64,000 nucleotides of DNA from Pseudomonas sp. GM41(2012). GTDB taxonomy: Bacteria > Pseudomonadota > Gammaproteobacteria > Pseudomonadales > Pseudomonadaceae. Below, piece by piece: positions 38,039 through 45,047 of this stretch. Location of the stretch: contig NZ_AKJN02000006.1 in NCBI RefSeq assembly GCF_000282315.2, forward strand, positions 1,054,001 through 1,118,000. The letters are read 5' to 3'. A program made the position numbers and the translations under genes. Under the pieces are notes generated by a model. It was not told the origin of the DNA. It searched no databases and saw only the letters and a list, made by a program, of their open reading frames with translations. The stretch's first letter is position 1. The number at the start of each line of letters is the position of its first letter.

Positions 38039-38117
38039 CATCGCGAGCAAGCTCGGCTCCTACAGGGGATTGTTGCCGTATACAAAATCTTTGTAGGAGC
38101 CGAGCTTGCTCGCGATG
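38039..38117. repeat. REPIN (CATCGCGAGCAAGCTCGGCTCCTACA type)
   Basis: Arms 38039-38064 and 38092-38117 are reverse complements around 27 nt. It belongs to the same subtype as the element at 20352-20435. Confidence 0.85.
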
Positions 38118-38286
38118 GCGGCGGCACATTCACCACAAATCCAACGCCCCATCACCCTCTCTTATCCACCATGATTTCCCCCAAAACCCGGCGCAGGTTG
38201 ACCCGGCGATGCGATTCTCGTACCGGTGGATGGGCGCTGAAGGTCTAGGCTGTCTTGGGTACGTTCCAGACCTGTCGGAGGTTCCC

Positions 38287-38775
38287 ATGCAGCTCGAAGG
38301 TTCCTGCCATTGCGGCGCGGTGTCGTTCAGTTTGACCAGCGCCCACCCCTACCCGTATCAGCGTTGTTACTGTTCGATCTGTCGCAAGACTCAGGGCGGT
38401 GGCGGCTACGCGATCAACCTGGGTGGCGATGCCGGCTGCCTTAAGGTGCGCGGTCGCAAGCACATCGCGATTTATCACGCTCGACTCAAGGACGAAGGCG
38501 ATAAACGCGCCCACAGCAGCACCGCCGAGCGGCATTTCTGTTCTCTGTGTGGTTCAGGCTTGTGGCTGTTCAGCCCCGAATGGCCAGAGCTGGTTCACCC
38601 GTTTGCCTCTGCCATCGACACCCCGCTGCCGGTGCCACCGGAGCACACGCACTTGATGCTCGGTTCCAAGGCTTCGTGGGTGGAAGTCGAGGCGCATCCT
38701 GGGGATCAGCAGTTCGACGTCTATCCCGAAGAATCCATCGCCGAGTGGCATGAGCGCCTGGGTTTGAGCCGTTAA
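38287..38775 (+). CDS. GFA-family (glutathione-dependent formaldehyde-activating-like) protein
   Basis: A 162-residue zinc-binding protein. Cysteine motifs are CHCGAVSF near residue 8, CYCSICRKTQGG near residue 31 and FCSLCGSGLW near residue 85, the characteristic zinc ligands of the Mss4-like/GFA fold. The role of most GFA proteins is undetermined; a few assist formaldehyde-glutathione adduct formation. The start at 38287 follows a good CGGAGG site. It has no operon partners; the IS110 element follows 180 bp downstream. Confidence 0.87.
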   Translation: MQLEGSCHCGAVSFSLTSAHPYPYQRCYCSICRKTQGGGGYAINLGGDAGCLKVRGRKHIAIYHARLKDEGDKRAHSSTAERHFCSLCGSGLWLFSPEWPELVHPFASAIDTPLPVPPEHTHLMLGSKASWVEVEAHPGDQQFDVYPEESIAEWHERLGLSR

Positions 38776-38910
38776 GCCGGTTCACAGTCTTTGACATTTC
38801 GACGGTGCTGGCCGTGCAGTATCTTGCCAACGATGCGGTGGATGCAGGCTTCGGTGGGTGGGCAGGTGGTGTACACCTTTTAGCAATCCGGTGTTGATGG
38901 CGGCCCCTTC

Positions 38911-38956
38911 GCGAGCAGGCTCGCTCCCACATTTGGAATGCATTCCCCTGTGGGAG
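38911..38956. repeat. Left part of a REPIN split by the IS110 element
   Basis: GCGAGCAGGCTCGCTCCCAC (38911-38930) is the first arm; the second arm begins GTGGGAG at 38950 and is interrupted at 38956. Its remainder CGAGCCTGCTCGCGATGGCG resumes at 40134. Joining the two parts restores a complete REP arm like those at 30702 and 47807. Confidence 0.92.
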
Positions 38957-38979
38957 ATTCTATGGTTGAGGGGAAGCCC

Positions 38980-39927
38980 TCAACTGACTTTCGGTTGGTA
39001 TTCGTCCTGCCCCTTTAGCAGAGCGAATACCACCCGAGCGAGCTTTCGAGCCAGCATCACCAATGCTTGAGTGGTGCTGAAACCCCGAGCTCTTTGTTCT
39101 TGATAAAAATCTTTCCAGGCCTCGGTGCGACTCGCCGACATTGCCGCATTGTGCAGCAGCCGCCGAGCCTCCGGGTCACCGCGCTTGGTCAAACTGCGGC
39201 GGCCGTCTTTTTGCCCTGATTTTGATACCCGCAAATCCATTCCCAGAAAGGCGATAAAGGCATCCGCGTTTCTGAAGTCACCCCGCTGAAACGCCGTGAT
39301 CAAACGCGCACCTGTCAAAAAACCAATGCCTTCCACTTTCAGACAGCGTTTTAACTGGCCCAGCAAACCGGCTTCTTTGAGCTGATCGTTGATCGTCTTC
39401 TCGATCAGCATCTCAAGCTGTTGCATGGACTTCACTTGTTCGGCAAAAGCGGTCTTGAGCAGCGGCTCATTGGCCCAGCTTTGCACCAGGCCGACCCTTG
39501 CCTGGACCAACGCCGCCCGGCGGCGGAAAAGACTCAGCAGCTGGCGGTATAGTGGGGATGGCGGGGTCCATGGGTGAAGCTCTTCATGTTCATTTTTCAG
39601 ATACCGAGCAAGCAACTTGGCATCCAGTGCATCAGTTTTGGCACGGACCTTCACACCTTCGCGGTAATGCTTGAGTTCATAGCCGCCCACCATGTAAATC
39701 ACGCATCCGGCCTCGTAGGCCAGATCGGCGAACTCCAAGTGGTAGATATTGGTGGCTTCGACGGCAATGGCCACCGTGCTCGGCAAGGCCTTCAACCACT
39801 TCTTGATGGCTGTTTTATTGTTGGGAATCTCTTCAAGCAGGCCCAGTTCGGCGTGATAAATCACCAACTCATTCTTGGCGACATCCACGCCCACGATCGG
39901 CTTTGAAGCAGAAACCGGCATTGCCAT
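38980..39927 (-). CDS. IS110-family DEDD transposase (recombinase)
   Basis: A 315-residue recombinase. The N-terminal RuvC-like DEDD domain is intact: D in VGVDVAKNELV, E in AVEATNIYH, and two D in RAKTDALDAKLLARYL. The C-terminal Tnp domain has VEGIGFLTGARLITAFQRGDFRNADAFIAFLGMDLRVSKSGQKDGRRSLTKRGDPEARRLLHNAAMSA, where the serine used for strand attack in this family is expected. The ATG at 39927 has GGAGG eight bases upstream. The frame is uninterrupted, so the element is probably active. Family knowledge: IS621-type relatives use a bridge RNA to choose donor and target. Confidence 0.95.
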   Translation of the reverse strand: MAMPVSASKPIVGVDVAKNELVIYHAELGLLEEIPNNKTAIKKWLKALPSTVAIAVEATNIYHLEFADLAYEAGCVIYMVGGYELKHYREGVKVRAKTDALDAKLLARYLKNEHEELHPWTPPSPLYRQLLSLFRRRAALVQARVGLVQSWANEPLLKTAFAEQVKSMQQLEMLIEKTINDQLKEAGLLGQLKRCLKVEGIGFLTGARLITAFQRGDFRNADAFIAFLGMDLRVSKSGQKDGRRSLTKRGDPEARRLLHNAAMSASRTEAWKDFYQEQRARGFSTTQALVMLARKLARVVFALLKGQDEYQPKVS

Positions 39928-39956
39928 AGGATTTCCTCCGGGATATGGTTTTAAGC

Positions 39957-40120
39957 ACTTGAAGGGCTCACCCAGGGGCGCAGGCTTGTTCCTATCGTCG
40001 GTCTAGGCCCGATGCATTCTTTATCGGCGCTTGGGTGAAAGGAGGAGGGGCGAACTCTCCCACGGTCTGTACTGCGTCAACAGTCAGAATCGAGCCTTGT
40101 CCCTTCTCCTCCCTTCAAGT
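39957..40120 (-). ncRNA. Candidate bridge RNA of the IS110 element
   Basis: The region upstream of the transposase folds on paper as follows, on the transposase strand. An outer 10-bp perfect pairing ACTTGAAGGG (40120-40111) with CCCTTCAAGT (39966-39957). First loop: stem AGGAG-AA-GGG/CCC-CTCCT enclosing an apical hairpin (CTGACTG/CAGTACAG) with AGGCTCG on its 5' side (40097-40091) and GTGGGAG on its 3' side (40063-40057). Second loop: stem CACCCA/TGGGTG, with AGAAT (40020-40016) and ACAAG (39989-39985) on the two sides of a small hairpin. The first pair matches the REP target halves, the second the element's own ends. This is the arrangement known for IS621 bridge RNA. Transcription has not been shown. 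Confidence 0.72.
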
Positions 40121-40133
40121 CCTACCATACAAG

Positions 40134-40153
40134 CGAGCCTGCTCGCGATGGCG
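40134..40153. repeat. Right part of the REPIN split by IS110
   Basis: CGAGCCTGCTCGCGATGGCG continues the arm interrupted at 38956. Confidence 0.9.
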
Positions 40154-40171
40154 TCAGTCAGAACAACACAA

Positions 40172-41458
40172 TTAATCCTGATGCGCCCAGGTCATGCGAA
40201 ACGACGCCCCGCCCCACGGTGAGTCCGCCACTTCCACTTGCCCGCCATGGGATTGCGACACCCGCCGCACCAGCGCCAGGCCCAGGCCGAAGCCGCCGGT
40301 GCGGCGGTCGCGGCTGGCGTCCAGGCGCGAGAACGGTTCGAAGATTTTCTCCCGCCCGTCCATCGGCACGCCCGGCCCGTCGTCGTTGACCCGCACTTCG
40401 TAGTGATCACCGGAGCGCACCAACGACACTTCCACCCGGCCATCGGCATATCGAATGGCATTGCGCAGCAGGTTGATCACCGCCCGGGCCATGAAGCGCG
40501 GCTCGATGCGGACTTCATCGACCTGACACTCGACAATCAGCAATTGCACGCCGGCGGCTTCAGCTTCCAGCGCGACGCTGCCAACCACGCTGTCGAGCCA
40601 ACTGCTGGCCTGAATGTTTTCCCGAGTGATCACCGTGGCGCCGCGCTCGAGGCTGGCATAGGTGAGCAGTTCGGACACCATCTCTTCCAGTTCGCCGAGG
40701 TCGGCGTACATGTCGGCGATCAGTTCACGGCTCTGGGCCGGATCAGATTGCTGCTTGAGCTGGTCGAGCTCGAACGACAATCGTGCAATCGGCGTACGCA
40801 GCTCATGGGATACAGCATTAGTCAGCTCGCGCTGATTGGCGATCAGGCCTTCGATGCGAGCGGCCATCAGGTTGAAGTGTTCGGACAGGTCGCGGATGTT
40901 CGAGCGCTTGGACAGCTGGATCCGCGACGACAGATCGTTATCGCCAAAACGCTCGGCCGCCAGGCGCAGCTTTTCCAGGTCGCGCCAATGCGGGCGCACC
41001 CAGAAAAGCAACACGAAACCGATCATCACCGCGATCATCAGATAGGCCGCGGCAATGTAGAACGGCATCAGGCTCGGTTCGGCCGGCAGCTTGATGCTGA
41101 GCAGTTGCGAACCGTCGTCAATGCGCGAGATAAACTGCGTGTACTTGTCGCGAATCACCAGCAGGCCTTGGGCCAACTCGGCTTTCTCCTGCCCGGTCAG
41201 GGATAATTGATCGGTCTCGACCAGGGTCAGGCCCAAGCCGTAATGAGGGCGCACCGCTTCCAGTTGTCGCTCCCGAGCCGAACCGTCCAGACCGCGCAAC
41301 TGCTCGGCCAGCGACCAGGCCTGACCACGCACCGCCTCTCGGTTGTAGCTCTGCATCTGACCGTCGAGCAGCGCATCGAACGTGCGCTCGACGGTTTGCA
41401 GTCCCAGAATCAGGCCCACCGTCATCACTAGGAACAGCCCAAGAAATAACCGCAGCAT
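40172..41458 (-). CDS. Sensor histidine kinase (RstB/ParS-like)
   Basis: A 428-residue membrane kinase. TM1 LFLGLFLVMTVGLILGL (about 4-20), periplasmic sensor to about 135, TM2 FYIAAAYLMIAVMIGFVLLFWV, then HAMP (LRLAAERFGDNDLSSRIQL...), the H-box AVSHELRTPIARLSFELDQL with the phosphorylated histidine, the N-box VINLLRNAIRYA and G-boxes DDGPGVP and GGFGLGLALVRR. It phosphorylates the regulator encoded immediately upstream (no gap). The layout and neighbourhood near acnB suggest the ParRS/RstAB type, which in P. aeruginosa responds to cationic peptides; that assignment is tentative. Confidence 0.88.
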   Translation of the reverse strand: MLRLFLGLFLVMTVGLILGLQTVERTFDALLDGQMQSYNREAVRGQAWSLAEQLRGLDGSARERQLEAVRPHYGLGLTLVETDQLSLTGQEKAELAQGLLVIRDKYTQFISRIDDGSQLLSIKLPAEPSLMPFYIAAAYLMIAVMIGFVLLFWVRPHWRDLEKLRLAAERFGDNDLSSRIQLSKRSNIRDLSEHFNLMAARIEGLIANQRELTNAVSHELRTPIARLSFELDQLKQQSDPAQSRELIADMYADLGELEEMVSELLTYASLERGATVITRENIQASSWLDSVVGSVALEAEAAGVQLLIVECQVDEVRIEPRFMARAVINLLRNAIRYADGRVEVSLVRSGDHYEVRVNDDGPGVPMDGREKIFEPFSRLDASRDRRTGGFGLGLALVRRVSQSHGGQVEVADSPWGGASFRMTWAHQD

Positions 41459-42166
41459 CTACAACTCCCATGCGAACGGATTGAACAGATAACCCTTGCC
41501 CCACACGGTCTTGATACACACCGGTTCGCGCGGGTTGTCGTTTAACTTGCCCCGCAGCTTGCTGATGTAGACGTCAACGCTGCGGTTGAGACCGTCGAAA
41601 GCGATGCCACGCATGCGGTTGAGAATATCGTCACGGGACAGAATCTTGCCGGCGGCGCTGGCCAGCAACCACAGCAGCTCAAACTCCATGGTGGTGAGTT
41701 CGATGCCCTCACCCGCCAGCCGCACTTCCCGGCAACTGCGGTCGATGCTCAGATGGCCGAATTCCAGAGCGCTGCACACACCGCTGTCCGGCGTCTGGCG
41801 GCGTTGCAAGGCGCGTAACCGGGCGAGCAAAACTGGCGGTTTGATCGGTTTGATCACGTAGTCATCGGCACCGGACTCCAGACCGAGGATGTGGTCAAGG
41901 TCGTCTTCCTTGGCGGTAAGAATGACGATCGGCGTGTCGGACACGCTGCGAATCTCGCGGCACACGTGCAGGCCGCTCTGGCCCGGCAGCATCAGGTCGA
42001 GCACGACGATTTTGGGTTTGAATTCGAGGAACGCGGCCATTGCGAGGTCGCCGCGGTGCACCTGCCGGACCTCAAAACCATGTTGCGACAGGAAATGCGC
42101 GATCAGCCCGGCGAGCTTTTCGTCGTCTTCCACCAGCAGTACTTTGCCAATACCCAGGCTATCCAT
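41459..42166 (-). CDS. OmpR-family response regulator (RstA/ParR-like)
   Basis: A 235-residue regulator. The receiver domain KVLLVEDDEKLAGLIAHFLSQHGF has the acidic pair; the phospho-acceptor is in IVVLDLMLPGQSG, and the switch residues lie in IVILTAKEDDLDHILGLESGADDYVIKPIKP. The C-terminal winged helix (about 130-235) ends VDVYISKLRGKLNDNPREPVCIKTVWGKGYLF. The ATG at 42166 (MDSLGIGKVLLVEDD) is chosen since the receiver starts right there. It abuts the kinase gene and shares an operon with it. Confidence 0.9.
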   Translation of the reverse strand: MDSLGIGKVLLVEDDEKLAGLIAHFLSQHGFEVRQVHRGDLAMAAFLEFKPKIVVLDLMLPGQSGLHVCREIRSVSDTPIVILTAKEDDLDHILGLESGADDYVIKPIKPPVLLARLRALQRRQTPDSGVCSALEFGHLSIDRSCREVRLAGEGIELTTMEFELLWLLASAAGKILSRDDILNRMRGIAFDGLNRSVDVYISKLRGKLNDNPREPVCIKTVWGKGYLFNPFAWEL

Positions 42167-42246
42167 AACGACCGTCTGCCAACCCTTGTGTGAAGTGGCC
42201 GGCATTATGGCGCCAATCGGTGACCGGACGGTTATCGCAGGCAGCA

Positions 42247-42271
42247 AAAACCGGCCTCGGGGGCCGGTTTT
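42247..42271 (-). terminator. Hairpin between miaE and the response-regulator gene
   Basis: AAAACCGGCC-TCGGG-GGCCGGTTTT is a symmetric GC stem with A/T flanks on both sides. It lies downstream of miaE on the minus strand, 80 bp before the regulator start, and fits an intrinsic terminator. Confidence 0.75.
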
Positions 42272-42344
42272 CGGAGATGTTTCATTCTTTTAAGAGTTTT
42301 TAACAATCTTCGAGAACAAAGATCGGAGCTTGGGGAGGCCTTTT

Positions 42345-42412
42345 TGTAGGAGCCTAGCTTGCTTGCGATAGCGATCTTGGGGATGCCATCGCCGGCAAGC
42401 CGTGCTCCTACA
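42345..42412. repeat. Diverged REP pair after miaE
   Basis: TGTAGGAGCCTAGCTTGCTT at 42345 and the approximate reverse complement ending GTGCTCCTACA at 42412 have several mismatches, so this is an older, decayed member of the REP family. Confidence 0.7.
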
Positions 42413-42414
42413 GG

Positions 42415-43023
42415 TCACGCCGCAGTTGGCACACCGCTGTGGAAACGAAACTCCACGTCCGGCGACTCGATCAGCTCCTGCTCGGCGGCGCGGACCTTGT
42501 CGATCACCTGGGCGATGTCCTTGGCGTCACCGTACTGGTAGGCCAGTTTCAGGTAACCCTGGAAATGCCGGGCCTCGCTTTTCAGCAGGCCGAAGTAGAA
42601 CTTGCCCAGTTCTTCGTCCAGATGCGGCACCAGCGCTTCAAATCGCTCGCAGCTACGGGCTTCGATAAAGGCGCCGACTACCAGAGTGTCCACCAGTTTG
42701 ACCGGCTCGTGGCTGCGCACCACTTTACGCAGGCCCGAAGCGTAGCGTCCGGCGGACAGCTGCCGCAGCTCGATCTTGCGCTTTTTCATCAGGCGCATGA
42801 CCTGTTCGTGGTGCACCAGTTCTTCCCGGGCCAGACGCGACATCAGGTTGATCAGATCGACGTGGGAGTGATACTTGGCGATCAGGCTCAACGCGGTACT
42901 GGCGGCCTTGAATTCACAGTTTTTGTGATCGATCAGCAGGGTTTCCTGATCAGCCAGCGCGGCCTGAACCCAGCCATCGGGGGTGCGGCAGCCGAGGAAC
43001 TCGTGAATTTCGGGAAGGATCAT
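42415..43023 (-). CDS. miaE: tRNA-(ms2io6A) hydroxylase
   Basis: A 202-residue non-haem diiron enzyme that hydroxylates the isopentenyl group of ms2i6A37 in tRNA. The ferritin-like helices carry the iron ligands in HKNCEFKAASTALSLIAKYHSH, LAREELVHHEQVMRLM, FIEARSCERFEAL and LLKSEARHFQGYLKLA, giving the ExxH-type pairs. The start is the ATG at 43023 (MILPEIHEFLGC), inside a longer TTG frame. It faces the UspA gene across a 160-bp divergent gap. Confidence 0.9.
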   Translation of the reverse strand: MILPEIHEFLGCRTPDGWVQAALADQETLLIDHKNCEFKAASTALSLIAKYHSHVDLINLMSRLAREELVHHEQVMRLMKKRKIELRQLSAGRYASGLRKVVRSHEPVKLVDTLVVGAFIEARSCERFEALVPHLDEELGKFYFGLLKSEARHFQGYLKLAYQYGDAKDIAQVIDKVRAAEQELIESPDVEFRFHSGVPTAA

Positions 43024-43183
43024 GGGGCTCACGGATAAGAGGTTCAAAATCGAAGGGCGCCGATTATACCGGCCTGCCGGCAGACCACCAGTCGCGACCG
43101 TTGATATACATCAAGTCCCGAATGGCCAACCAGCAACTATAGTTGTCCAACGCAGTATTTTTTACTTCATGGAGATCCCGATC

Positions 43184-44047
43184 ATGCAAGCCATTCGCAG
43201 CATTCTGGTGGTCCTCGAACCTGAACACTCGGAAAGCCTGGCGCTCAAACGGGCCAAGCTGATTGCTGGCGTGACCCAGGCTCATCTGCATCTGCTGGTC
43301 TGCGACCGCAAGCATGACCACAGCGGCATGTTGGGCGTGCTCAAGGCCGCGCTGATCGAGGACGGCTACAGCGTCACCACCGAGCAGGCCTGGAATGAAA
43401 GCCTGCACGAAACCATTGTCGATGTGCAGCAGGCTGAAGGCTGTGGACTGGTGATCAAACAGCATTACCCCGACAGTCCGCTGAAAAAAGCCCTGCTGAC
43501 CCCGGCGGACTGGAAACTGCTGCGTTACTGCCCGACGCCAGTGCTGCTGGTCAAAACCTCGAAACCCTGGACTGGCGGCGTCATTCTGGCGGCGATCGAT
43601 GTCGGTAGTACCGATGGTGAACACCGCACCTTGCACGCTTGTATTGTCGATCACGGTTATGACATCGCCAGCCTGGCCAAGGCCCATTTGCACGTGGTCA
43701 GCGCCCATCCGTCGCCGATGCTGTCGGCGGCCGACCCGACGTTGCAGCTCAGCGAAACCATTGAGGCGCGCTATCGCGAACAGTGCAAATCGTTTCAGGC
43801 CGAGTTCGACATTGATGACGAGCACCTGCATATAGAGGAAGGTCCGGCGGATGTGTTGATTCCGTTCATGGTCCACAAGCTGCAGGCGGCGGTGACGGTA
43901 ATCGGTACCGTGGCGCGGTCCGGGTTGTCAGGGGCGTTGATCGGGAATACGGCGGAAGTGGTGCTGGATGCGGTGGAGAGCGATGTGCTGGTGCTGAAGC
44001 CGGATACGATCATGGATCATCTGGAGGAGATCGTGACCCAGCATTGA
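43184..44047 (+). CDS. Universal stress protein with two UspA domains
   Basis: A 287-residue protein of two Usp domains (about 1-135 and 136-287). The first starts MQAIRSILVVLEPEHSESLALKRAKLIAG; the second has GVILAAIDVGSTDGEHRTLHACIVDHGYDIA and ends AVTVIGTVARSGLSGALIGNTAEVVLDAVESDVLVLKPD, a G-2x-G-9x-G-S/T nucleotide-binding motif. A role in stress survival is typical of the family; no specific function can be read. The ATG at 43184 is preceded by GGAG at a spacing of nine bases; an in-frame ATG five codons upstream is possible. Confidence 0.88.
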   Translation: MQAIRSILVVLEPEHSESLALKRAKLIAGVTQAHLHLLVCDRKHDHSGMLGVLKAALIEDGYSVTTEQAWNESLHETIVDVQQAEGCGLVIKQHYPDSPLKKALLTPADWKLLRYCPTPVLLVKTSKPWTGGVILAAIDVGSTDGEHRTLHACIVDHGYDIASLAKAHLHVVSAHPSPMLSAADPTLQLSETIEARYREQCKSFQAEFDIDDEHLHIEEGPADVLIPFMVHKLQAAVTVIGTVARSGLSGALIGNTAEVVLDAVESDVLVLKPDTIMDHLEEIVTQH

Positions 44048-44071
44048 GATTTGCAGTGCCGGATAGATCGC

Positions 44072-44164
44072 CATCGCGGGCAAGCCTTGCTCCCACAGGG
44101 TTTGTGTCGTTCACAACCATTGTGCACGACACAAACCCTGTGGGAGCAAGGCTTGCCCGCGATG
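44072..44164. repeat. REPIN with perfect 38-bp arms
   Basis: Arms 44072-44109 (CATCGCGGGCAAGCCTTGCT...) and 44127-44164 are perfect reverse complements around 17 nt. The arms extend beyond the REP unit through GGGTTTGTGTCG, so it can form an unusually long hairpin. It lies between convergent genes. Confidence 0.9.
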
Positions 44165-44168
44165 CTTT

Positions 44169-44639
44169 TTAGCCGCCGAAGGCGTCTTTGAGAAAACCCG
44201 GCGCAATGTAGCGCTGGTAATGCGCCTCGGAGAGCAAAAAGAACTCCCGATCAATGGCATCCCGCAGTTCCGGCAGGTTCCAGTCGCGAAACTCCGGCAT
44301 CAGCACCATCCCGTAGGCTTCCAGGTTGTTGATGACCCGCGCCCCCCGGGCGATCAACTGATACGCCCAGCAGTATTCCGACTGATGCGGCACAAAGCGG
44401 ATCTTGCGCTGCTCCAGTTGCAGACGCAGGCGCTGGGGATCGAAAACTTCAAGCTTGCTGGCCATCACCTGGGACAGCAGCAGCTCAAGACGCAGCCACA
44501 CCGCGCGCTTTTCCTCCTCGTTGTAACCATTCCAGTTGATCACTTCATGGTGGAAACGCTTGCAGCCACGGCACACCAAATCACCGTAAACAGTGGAGCA
44601 GAGGCCGACGCAGGGGGTCTTGATGGTCTGATTGGGCAT
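44169..44639 (-). CDS. DUF1289-domain protein
   Basis: A 156-residue protein. The N-terminal DUF1289 domain has PCVGLCSTVYGDLVCRGCKRFHHEVINWNGYNEEEKRAVWLRL, with four cysteines that probably bind zinc or another metal. The remainder (about 60-156) is a conserved extension found in pseudomonads, HQSEYCWAYQLIARGARVINNLEAYGMVLMPEFRDW. No function is known. The start codon is uncertain: the ATG at 44639 and the GTG at 44654 both lack a clear ribosome-binding site. It lies divergently upstream of acnB. Confidence 0.8.
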   Translation of the reverse strand: MPNQTIKTPCVGLCSTVYGDLVCRGCKRFHHEVINWNGYNEEEKRAVWLRLELLLSQVMASKLEVFDPQRLRLQLEQRKIRFVPHQSEYCWAYQLIARGARVINNLEAYGMVLMPEFRDWNLPELRDAIDREFFLLSEAHYQRYIAPGFLKDAFGG

Positions 44640-45047
44640 AGGTTGGGAGAGCACGGGAAAGCAGAACAGGTCGGCATGTTAGCCCTTTGTCTAACATTGA
44701 TCACCCCTCAAAGTTCAGGGCCTAACTTACCTTTAATTTTTTTTTGCCGTAGAATCAGCCAGCCTTTTAAGGCGCCAATGTCCGTTAGAAGCTGTTTTCA
44801 AAGCGTCACGAGCACAGTCGTTCCTTCAGAGCGGTGTTGGCGAAGGGTTTTTCCAGCGGGGAAAAGCCCAACGCCAACCCTCATCAGCTCCCCGTTCTGC
44901 AGGCGTAAAACTTTGAAAGCAGCTTCTGTAAGGAATTGCCGGTAATTCTGGCTAAGCGGCCCACAACGCCACGCAGCGCATGAGTACGGCAATTTCGGGA
45001 TGAGCGTCCCGGACACCCATTTGGGACCACTGATGAGGGTAATAACT
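44640..45047 (+). promoter_or_regulatory. Leader of acnB with a long stem-loop
   Basis: The 408-bp gap before acnB holds no gene. A T-tract with TTGCCG near 44742 and TTAAGG 17 bases later may be the promoter; this is weak. A strong stem-loop lies at 44836-44878: GTTGGCG-AA-GGG-TTTTTCC pairs with GGGGAAAA-GCCC-AA-CGCCAAC. GAGGG lies 9 bp before the GTG start. The stem-loop may be a regulatory or stabilising element of the 5' UTR. Confidence 0.5.

Larger units (their letters stand above)
38957..40133 (-). mobile_element. IS110-family insertion sequence inserted in a REP
   Basis: About 1177 bp counted with one copy of the AG dinucleotide (CT on the transposase strand) that occurs at both ends (38955-38956 and 40132-40133). 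No terminal inverted repeats and no target duplication beyond the dinucleotide are seen, as expected for IS110. The content is one transposase gene with a roughly 206-bp non-coding segment before its start codon and 23 bp after its stop codon. The long upstream end places it in the IS110 group rather than IS1111. Ends were set by reconstructing the broken REP, so they are precise to the dinucleotide. Confidence 0.9.
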
